Source: JAZMZS01 sp045580775 (GTDB taxonomy: Bacteria > Bacillota > Clostridia > Oscillospirales > CAG-272). From it: a stretch of DNA of 18,605 nucleotides. The position numbers were made by a program, and so were the translations under genes. The notes below the pieces were generated by a model, which was not told the DNA's origin, made no database searches, and was given only the letters and a program-made list of their open reading frames with translations. This document shows positions 13,594 to 18,605 of this stretch, one piece after another (positions within the stretch are counted from its first letter, which is position 1; each line of letters begins with the position of its first letter). The stretch spans positions 1 to 18,605 of the forward strand of contig JAZNOK010000119.1 of the NCBI GenBank assembly GCA_045580775.1, in the 5' to 3' direction.

Positions 13594-15251
13594 CAAGGAA
13601 AATATCGCTGAGTATTTTCGCGGTTTCTCTGTTGACACTTGTGCTGTCTGTTTCACTCATCGTGTTCATCCTCAACAGCTTCTTTTCAAAAAAAGTAGAG
13701 CAGGACCTTGCAGCAGAAGCACATCTTGCCGCTTCTGCTATTGAAATTTGCGGTGATGAGTATTTTGTATCGCTCGACACACCGAACCGCATCACCTGGA
13801 TCTCGCCGGACGGCAGTATAATAAACGACTCAAAAAAGGATGCCTCGTCTCTTGGCGACCATTCTGACAGAGAGGAATTTAAAGAAGCTGTCGAGTACGG
13901 AACCGGTATCAGCCGACGTTATTCTGATACCTTGGCTGAAAAAACTCTGAACTACGCAATCAGACTGGAAGACGGAAGTGTTCTGAGAGTCTCAAGCATA
14001 CAAAACTCATCGCTCTCACTGTTTTTGAATGCGATGCCGTACTGTCTGATAGTATGTATGCTGATACTTTTGGTCTCTGCCATACTTTCAAGAAAGCTGT
14101 CTGTACGTATTGTTGAACCGATAAACGAAATAGACCTCGGCTCTCCTGAGTTTTCAACGACATATTTTGAGCTCTCACCGCTTCTGCACAAGATCACGAG
14201 GCAAAACGAGCTTATCCGAAATCAGATGACACACTTAAAACAGACTGCCGAAAAATTTCAAACCATAACAGAGAACATGTCAGAGGGAATGATCATCCTC
14301 GACCGAGACAAACGTATATTATCATACAATCCGGCGTCAGTACGTCTTTTGGGTGTCGGAAACGCCTCTGTCGGAGAGAGCCTTCTCGCTCTGAGCGAAA
14401 ACACGGGCTTTGCCGAGTGCGTTGATGCTGCACTTTTAGGCAACCACTCAAAAACCGTCTTCTCAGACTCAGAGAGGACTTATGAGCTGTTTGTAAATCC
14501 GGTACAGCTGGAGGAAGGAAACGGTGCTGTCGCTGTTATTCTTGATATAACGGATAAGGAACGCGGTGAGTCGATCAGACGTGAGTTTACATCAAACATA
14601 TCTCACGAGCTAAAGACTCCTCTTACATCCATATTCGGCATCTCTGAGATCATGGCAAACGGACTTGTAAAGGATGAGGACATTCCTAAGTTCGCACGTG
14701 ATATCCACTCAGAAACAGGACGTCTCATAACCCTCGTCAACGATATTATCAGGCTCTCTCAGCTTGACGAGAGAAGATTTGCCGAGCAAAAGGAAGAGTT
14801 GGAGCTTGTATCGGTAGCAAAAGACGCGGCTCAGCCGCTGTATCAGTGTGCCGCAGAAAGGGGCGTTACCGTCACTGTAAACGGCGAAAAAGCAACCGTA
14901 CACGGCATATATTCGGTGCTTTACGAAATGATCTACAACCTTATTGATAATGCAATAAAATACAACAGTGAAAATGGCACGGTAACAGTGCGTATAACTC
15001 CAATTCCTCATCCCACAATAACTGTAACAGACACAGGTATAGGCATTTCGGCTGAGCATCTGCCTCGTATATTCGAGAGATTTTACCGGGTTGACAAGAG
15101 CCACTCACGCTCGATCGGAGGCACAGGACTTGGGCTCTCTATTGTAAAGCATGCCGCCGCTTATCACAATGCCGAGATTTCGATAAAAAGTGAGCTAAAC
15201 AAGGGAACCTCGGTCACAGTGGAATTTAAAAATATCAACCACACAAAATAA
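13590..15251 (+). CDS. phoR: Membrane sensor histidine kinase (PhoR-like)
   Basis: Senses a signal and phosphorylates the adjacent regulator. It has 553 residues: membrane helix 1 (about 8-31), an extracytoplasmic sensor domain (about 32-148) and helix 2 (about 149-167). A linker is followed by a PAS domain (about 222-322; MSEGMIILDRDKRILSYNPA) and a HisKA domain with phosphoacceptor H339 in EFTSNISHELKTPLTS. The HATPase follows with N-box NLIDNAIKYN, DTGIGIS and GTGLGLSIVKH. This TM-sensor-TM-PAS-kinase layout is that of PhoR and of WalK-like kinases (no HAMP is obvious). ATG 13590 overlaps the regulator's stop. An intrinsic terminator lies 26 bases past its TAA. The phosphate specificity is inference. 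Confidence 0.88.
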   Translation: MTRKISLSIFAVSLLTLVLSVSLIVFILNSFFSKKVEQDLAAEAHLAASAIEICGDEYFVSLDTPNRITWISPDGSIINDSKKDASSLGDHSDREEFKEAVEYGTGISRRYSDTLAEKTLNYAIRLEDGSVLRVSSIQNSSLSLFLNAMPYCLIVCMLILLVSAILSRKLSVRIVEPINEIDLGSPEFSTTYFELSPLLHKITRQNELIRNQMTHLKQTAEKFQTITENMSEGMIILDRDKRILSYNPASVRLLGVGNASVGESLLALSENTGFAECVDAALLGNHSKTVFSDSERTYELFVNPVQLEEGNGAVAVILDITDKERGESIRREFTSNISHELKTPLTSIFGISEIMANGLVKDEDIPKFARDIHSETGRLITLVNDIIRLSQLDERRFAEQKEELELVSVAKDAAQPLYQCAAERGVTVTVNGEKATVHGIYSVLYEMIYNLIDNAIKYNSENGTVTVRITPIPHPTITVTDTGIGISAEHLPRIFERFYRVDKSHSRSIGGTGLGLSIVKHAAAYHNAEISIKSELNKGTSVTVEFKNINHTK

Positions 15252-15276
15252 AAAAACGTCCAATACAATAACAAAA

Positions 15277-15324
15277 CAACCGCACATACGCCGATATATT
15301 ATGCGTATGTGCGGTTGCTTTTTT
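15277..15324. terminator. Intrinsic terminator of mgsA-phoPR, probably bidirectional
   Basis: CAACCGCACATACGC (15277-15291) pairs perfectly with GCGTATGTGCGGTTG (15303-15317) around an AT-rich 11-base loop, followed by a T tract (15319-15324). It is a strong terminator for the plus-strand operon. An A-rich stretch on its left side gives a T-rich tail on the minus strand too. Confidence 0.9.
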
Positions 15325-15379
15325 GTTTTCACTTATTGACATAGAGTCGATTTATGATTATTTCCTACAGACCGAAAAG

Positions 15380-15425
15380 AACGGCATCATCTCTGCCGGA
15401 AGGCAGAAATGATGCCGTTTTTTAT
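15380..15425. terminator. Intrinsic terminator of the rpsM-rplQ operon, probably bidirectional
   Basis: Arms 15380-15397 and 15402-15419 form an 18-base stem with one mismatch and a GGAA loop. On the minus strand it follows the rplQ stop by 43 bases and is followed by CTTTTC. On the plus strand it is followed by six T residues, so it also backs up the previous terminator. The rest of the 15252-15462 gap holds no gene. Confidence 0.88.
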
Positions 15426-15462
15426 GTCCTATCAGCTGTAAGTGCAGGGATAAGATCATGTC

Positions 15463-15849
15463 TTACTTAGACTTCTTATCTGCCTTTTCTTCCTCAGCTG
15501 CAGCTACGGGAATGAGACGGACAAGTGCCATCTCTGCTGCGTCTCCGCGGCGGGGGCCGAGCTTGAATATCTGTGTATATCCACCTACTCTGCCCTCGTA
15601 CTGAGGAGCGATGGTGTCAAACAGCTTCTTTGCTACATCTTCCTTTGTGATGAAAGAAAGTGCTGCACGGTAGGAAGCAAGAGTATTTTTCTTACCGAGA
15701 GTGATCATCTTCTCTGCGAGAGGAGCGACCTCTTTTGCTCTGGTAAGAGTTGTTTCAATCTGTCCGTTCTCAAGCAGATATGTTACCATGCCTCTGAGCA
15801 TTGCTTTTCTGTGGGCGGTAGGTCTGCCGAGTTTTCTGGTTCCGGGCAT
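15463..15849 (-). CDS. rplQ: 50S ribosomal protein L17
   Basis: A component of the large ribosomal subunit, near the exit tunnel. The 128 residues begin MPGTRKLGRPTAHRKAMLRG, the near-invariant L17 N-terminus, and include RAKEVAPLAEKMITLGKK and YTQIFKLGPRRGDAAEMALVRL. A short charged tail (EEEKADKKSK) follows. It is the last gene of the rpsM-rpsK-rpsD-rpoA-rplQ block, 30 bases after rpoA, with GGAGGG before ATG 15849. Length is normal and nothing is odd. Confidence 0.98.
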   Translation of the reverse strand: MPGTRKLGRPTAHRKAMLRGMVTYLLENGQIETTLTRAKEVAPLAEKMITLGKKNTLASYRAALSFITKEDVAKKLFDTIAPQYEGRVGGYTQIFKLGPRRGDAAEMALVRLIPVAAAEEEKADKKSK

Positions 15850-15879
15850 TTGTTTTCCCTCCTTTATCGAATTTTCCGA

Positions 15880-16851
15880 TTAGTCCTCTTCTTTTTTGAG
15901 GTCTAATCCGAGTGAACGTAACTTTAGAATAACTTCTTCAAGCGACTTCTTTCCAAGGTTTCTTACCTTGATCATGTCTTCTTCGGTGCGGTTGGTGAGA
16001 TCCTCGACCGTATCAATGCCGGCACGCTTCAAGCAGTTGAAGCTTCTAACCGACATGTCAAGCTCCTCAATGGTCATCTCAAGAACTTTTTCCTTCTTGG
16101 TTTCTTCTCTCTCAACCATTATTTCAGCCTTCTTTGCCTCATCTGACATGTCGACAAACAAGTTGAGATGCTCGTTGAGAATCTTGGCTCCGAGAGAAAT
16201 CGCTTCTTTTGCTGAAATAGTACCGTTTGTAAGAACATCAAGCGTGAGCTTGTCATAGTCTGTAATATTTCCGACACGGGTATTCTCTACCTTGTAGCTT
16301 ACGCTATATACAGGAGTGAATATAGAATCGGTGAATATAAGACCGATCGGCATTCCGCTCTGACCGAGGGTCTGTGCGTACTGCTGCTTGTTCTTATCCT
16401 GTGATACATATCCTCTGCCATGATCAAAGGTAAGCTCCATATAGAAGTGTGCCTTGTCGCACACGGTAGCGATATGATGGTCAGGATTGAGTATTTCTAT
16501 GTCAGCATCTCCGATGATGTCACCTGCGGTAACATCGTGAGGACCGTTGATGTCGATAACTACAGTCTTTGCCGAAGAGCAATGCAGCTTTGCTACAATA
16601 CCCTTGACATTGAGTACGATCTCAGGAACATCTTCCTTTACTCCGGGAACCGTGGATATCTCGTGGAGAACTCCGTCGATCTTGATGCTTGTTACAGCAT
16701 ATCCGGGAAGTGAGGAAAGAAGCACTCTGCGAAGAGAGTTTCCGAGAGTTGTTCCGTAGCCGCGTTCAAGAGGTTCTACGGTAAAACGACCCGTATTGTT
16801 GTTATTGTCCTCGTTTTCAACGGTTATATTGGGTTTCTCTATTTCAATCAT
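15880..16851 (-). CDS. rpoA: RNA polymerase alpha subunit
   Basis: The alpha subunit whose N-terminal domain dimerises to nucleate RNA polymerase assembly and whose C-terminal domain binds UP elements and activators. The 323 residues show the N-terminal domain (about 1-225; FTVEPLERGYGTTLGNSLRRVLLSSLPG), a charged linker (EEAKKAEIMVEREETKKEK) and the alpha-CTD (about 250-320; LDMSVRSFNCLKRAGIDTVEDL, with RNLGKKSLEEV). AAAGGAGG precedes ATG 16851. It follows rpsD by a 159-base gap and precedes rplQ, the usual order in Firmicutes. Length is normal. Confidence 0.98.
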   Translation of the reverse strand: MIEIEKPNITVENEDNNNNTGRFTVEPLERGYGTTLGNSLRRVLLSSLPGYAVTSIKIDGVLHEISTVPGVKEDVPEIVLNVKGIVAKLHCSSAKTVVIDINGPHDVTAGDIIGDADIEILNPDHHIATVCDKAHFYMELTFDHGRGYVSQDKNKQQYAQTLGQSGMPIGLIFTDSIFTPVYSVSYKVENTRVGNITDYDKLTLDVLTNGTISAKEAISLGAKILNEHLNLFVDMSDEAKKAEIMVEREETKKEKVLEMTIEELDMSVRSFNCLKRAGIDTVEDLTNRTEEDMIKVRNLGKKSLEEVILKLRSLGLDLKKEED

Positions 16852-16970
16852 GATAATCCTCCTTTAAAAAATCAATTTTTCACTTTCAAAAAATTGCCGT
16901 TTCCATGTGGATCCATCAAACCGAGATGTACAGTAAATACATACATATACAACAGCGGTCTGCTTTCTGT

Positions 16971-16994
16971 CCCTGCCGACAGCCTGTCGGCGGG
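16971..16994 (-). promoter_or_regulatory. GC-rich hairpin in the rpsD-rpoA gap
   Basis: GCCGAC (16975-16980) and GTCGGC (16986-16991) form a stem with a 5-base loop, extended by CCC/GGG across a bulged base. It lies 17 bases past the rpsD stop. No T tract follows on the transcribed strand, so it is likely an mRNA-processing or stability element rather than a terminator. The rest of the 16852-17010 gap shows no clear promoter. Confidence 0.4.
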
Positions 16995-17010
16995 GCTCAG
17001 GAGGCATATC

Positions 17011-17637
17011 TTATTTTGAATAGAGCTCGACGATAAGCTGCTCTGTGAACGGGAAGTCAATGTCCTCTCTTGAGGGAAGGGCATTTACCTTTGCACTCAG
17101 ATTTGCTGCGTCGATATCAAGCCACTTGGGAGCTGTCTTTGTAGCGAGAGCCTCTGCGAGCTCCTTGATCTTTGCACTGTCACGGCTACCCTCAGCTACA
17201 GCAACTACGTCGCCTGCCTTTACAAGGATAGAAGGAATTGTTGCCTTCTTGCCGTTGAGTGTGAAGTGACCGTGAAGAACAAGCTGACGTGCTTCCTTAC
17301 GGCTGTTTGCCATGCCCATTCTGTATACAACATTGTCAAGTCTGGTCTCGAGAATGATAAGGAGGTTCTCACCTGTCATACCTTCCTTCTTCTCTGCCAT
17401 TACATAGTAGTTCTTGAACTGCTTTTCAAGAACACCGTAGTATCTTCTTGCCTTCTGCTTCTCACGCATCTGCATTCCGTACTCACTTACCTTCTTACGA
17501 GCTGCACCGTGCTGACCGGGAGCTGTAGGTCTGTGGTTAAATGAGCACTTGTCGGATGTGCAACGCTCGCCCTTGAGATAAAGCTTTACGCCCTCTCTAC
17601 GGCACATTCTGCACGAAGGTCCTGTATATCTTGCCAT
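17011..17637 (-). CDS. rpsD: 30S ribosomal protein S4, four-cysteine zinc form
   Basis: A primary rRNA-binding protein of the small subunit and often an autoregulator of its own mRNA. The 208 residues begin MARYTGPSCRMCRREG. The N-terminus holds C9, C12, C26 and C31 (CxxC...CxxxxC), so this is the zinc-binding S4 type rather than the cysteine-free paralogue. The S4 RNA-binding domain is around 98-160 (TRLDNVVYRMGMANSRKEARQ is its start). The gene lies 20 bases after rpsK, with AGGAGG before ATG 17637. Length is normal. Confidence 0.97.
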   Translation of the reverse strand: MARYTGPSCRMCRREGVKLYLKGERCTSDKCSFNHRPTAPGQHGAARKKVSEYGMQMREKQKARRYYGVLEKQFKNYYVMAEKKEGMTGENLLIILETRLDNVVYRMGMANSRKEARQLVLHGHFTLNGKKATIPSILVKAGDVVAVAEGSRDSAKIKELAEALATKTAPKWLDIDAANLSAKVNALPSREDIDFPFTEQLIVELYSK

Positions 17638-17657
17638 TTCTTTCTACCTCCTAAAAA

Positions 17658-18053
17658 TTATACGCGGCGTCTCTTAGGCGGACGGCAACCGTTGTGAGGG
17701 ATAGGAGTAACATCCTTGATAAGTGTTATCTGGAGTCCTACCGTCTCAAGTGCACGGATCGCTGACTCACGGCCGGATCCGGGACCCTTTACATAAACTT
17801 CAACAGTTTTCATGCCATGCTCTGTTGCAAGCTTACCTGCAGTTTCTGCTGCTGTCTGTGCAGCGAACGGAGTCGACTTTCTTGAACCCTTAAAGCCAAG
17901 CTCACCGGCACTTGCCCATGATACTGCATTGCCTGCAAGGTCTGTGATAGTAACGATTGTATTGTTGAAGGTTGCCTGAATATGTGCACAACCCTTTTCA
18001 ATATTCTTACGCTCACGACGCTTCTTAACAACCTTTTTTGCTGCTTTTGCCAT
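17658..18053 (-). CDS. rpsK: 30S ribosomal protein S11
   Basis: Part of the small-subunit platform near the mRNA exit. The 131 residues have a basic N-terminal extension (KKVVKKRRERKNIEKG) and the conserved core AHIQATFNNTIVTITDLAGN, with SWASAGELGFKGSRKSTPFAAQ. It ends in the universal PHNGCRPPKRRRV-type tail. It sits between rpsM and rpsD with short gaps (15 and 20 bases). Length is normal. Confidence 0.98.
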   Translation of the reverse strand: MAKAAKKVVKKRRERKNIEKGCAHIQATFNNTIVTITDLAGNAVSWASAGELGFKGSRKSTPFAAQTAAETAGKLATEHGMKTVEVYVKGPGSGRESAIRALETVGLQITLIKDVTPIPHNGCRPPKRRRV

Positions 18054-18068
18054 TTTGTCGTGTCTCCT

Positions 18069-18437
18069 TTACTTCTTCTTGTTTGCGATCGTCTTTGCGG
18101 GACCTTTTCTGGTACGTGCATTGGTCTTTGTTCTCTGACCTCTTACAGGGAGTCCCTTTCTGTGACGGATTCCGCGGTAGCAGTTGATCTCAACCATTCT
18201 CTTGATGTTGAGTGCTACATCACGGCGAAGGTCACCCTCAACTACGTAGGATGCTTCGATAACGTCACGGAGCTTTGCTACATCGCTCTCGGTCAAGTCT
18301 TTTGCACGAGTGTCGGGATCTATTCCTGTCTGTGCAAGAATGTCCTTTGAACTCTTAAGTCCGATACCGTAAATATAAGTGAGAGCTATCTCAACTCGCT
18401 TGTTGTTCGGAATATCAACACCGGCTATACGAGCCAT
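18069..18437 (-). CDS. rpsM: 30S ribosomal protein S13
   Basis: A small-subunit head protein that contacts the large subunit and tRNA. The 122 residues run from MARIAGVDIPNNKRVE through GLKSSKDIL and YRGIRHRKGLPVRGQRTKTNARTR to a basic tail. I chose ATG 18437 because the S13 N-terminus is nearly invariant. The open frame continues upstream to 18482, but that extension is adapter sequence, not genome. The last real base of the window is therefore the first base of this start codon; the ribosome binding site and the upstream genes (usually infA and rpmJ) are not seen. Confidence 0.97.
   Translation of the reverse strand: MARIAGVDIPNNKRVEIALTYIYGIGLKSSKDILAQTGIDPDTRAKDLTESDVAKLRDVIEASYVVEGDLRRDVALNIKRMVEINCYRGIRHRKGLPVRGQRTKTNARTRKGPAKTIANKKK
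18353..18437 (-). repeat. Genomic copy of an 85-base direct repeat (5' end of rpsM)
   Basis: Identical base for base to 18521-18605, at an offset of 168. The first matching base (18353) agrees with the last adapter base by chance, so the repeated insert is 84 bases (18354-18437). This copy is the genuine one, as it continues into the rest of rpsM. Confidence 0.95.
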
Positions 18438-18521
18438 AAGTCGGAGGCCAAGCGGTCTTAGGAAGACAACTGGGGCTATCAACTCCTTGGCTCACAGAAC
18501 GACATGGCTACGATCCGACTT
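18438..18521. other. BGI/MGI sequencing adapter with barcode (non-genomic)
   Basis: 18438-18469 (32 bases, beginning AAGTCGGAGGCC and ending GGAAGACAA) matches the BGI/MGI read-1 adapter as I remember it. 18480-18521 (42 bases, beginning CAACTCCTTGG and ending CGATCCGACTT) matches the complement of the read-2 adapter. The ten bases between them (18470-18479, CTGGGGCTAT) fit the library barcode. This is assembly contamination and should be trimmed. Confidence 0.97.
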
Positions 18522-18605
18522 CTTAAGTCCGATACCGTAAATATAAGTGAGAGCTATCTCAACTCGCTTGTTGTTCGGAATATCAACACCGGCTATACGA
18601 GCCAT
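18522..18605 (-). other. Artefactual second copy of the rpsM 5' end
   Basis: 84 bases identical to 18354-18437 and encoding the first 28 codons of S13. Insert (84) plus adapter (84) gives the 168-base offset, which is what a read running round a circular DNA-nanoball template would give: insert, adapter, then the same insert again. It is not a gene duplication. Confidence 0.93.

Noticed and set aside
15336..15364. TTGACA at 15336-15341 as promoter of a small RNA ending at the 15380-15419 hairpin
   Set aside because: TATGAT at 15353 is only 11 bases away and no good -10 exists at 16-18 bases; the RNA would be little more than the hairpin.
16971..16994. Hairpin after rpsD as a terminator that would split rpoA from the operon
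   Set aside because: No T tract follows it on the transcribed strand, and no clear promoter for rpoA was found in the gap.
18438..18482. N-terminal extension of S13 starting upstream of ATG 18437
   Set aside because: The extension is translated adapter sequence, and S13 proteins begin at MARIAG.

Overview
The window looks like the chromosome of an anaerobic, low-to-mid GC gut Firmicute of the Clostridia, most likely a Ruminococcus-type member of the Oscillospiraceae. This rests on an Rnf complex, a class C sortase pilus locus typical of gut Clostridia, an S4 protein with the four-cysteine zinc site, and consensus sigma-A promoters and AAGGAGG ribosome binding sites. The genus is inference.

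Layout. (1) 1-2288, plus strand: the end of an Rnf operon (rnfG 3' end with its FMN attachment motif, rnfE, rnfA, rnfB). It is followed by a small membrane-anchored NusG domain II protein (2443-2793), whose ribosome binding site and TTG start lie inside a long hairpin that ends in a U tract. (2) 2871-12192, minus strand: a seven-gene pilus operon read from right to left. It runs from a perfect sigma-A promoter (12318-12346) through a coiled-coil protein, a dedicated signal peptidase I, a 1441-residue LPQTG tip adhesin, the LPETG major pilin, a class C sortase and a PPFTG minor pilin, and ends with a sortase-fold protein that has lost its catalytic residues. (3) 12524-15251, plus strand: a divergently transcribed three-gene operon, methylglyoxal synthase followed by a PhoP/PhoR-type response regulator and histidine kinase, all joined by ATGA overlaps. 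(4) 15463-18437, minus strand: the conserved rpsM-rpsK-rpsD-rpoA-rplQ block. (5) 18438-18605 is not genomic. It is a BGI/MGI sequencing adapter with a 10-base barcode, followed by a second copy of the last 84 genomic bases.

How the genes work together. Rnf couples reduced ferredoxin oxidation to NAD+ reduction and ion pumping. In the pilus operon the signal peptidase and SrtC would process and polymerise the major pilin, the giant adhesin would sit at the tip, and the PPFTG protein would act as base or minor pilin. The locus carries two apparent pseudoenzymes: a CHAP-like domain in the tip protein lacking its Cys and His, and a terminal sortase-like protein lacking His, Cys and Arg. These are the most unusual biology here. 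The mgsA-phoP-phoR operon suggests a link between phosphate sensing and a reaction that frees phosphate from dihydroxyacetone phosphate.

Convergent operons are separated by terminators that look bidirectional (2819-2861 and the pair at 15277-15419). No tRNA, rRNA, CRISPR array, insertion sequence or phage gene was seen.
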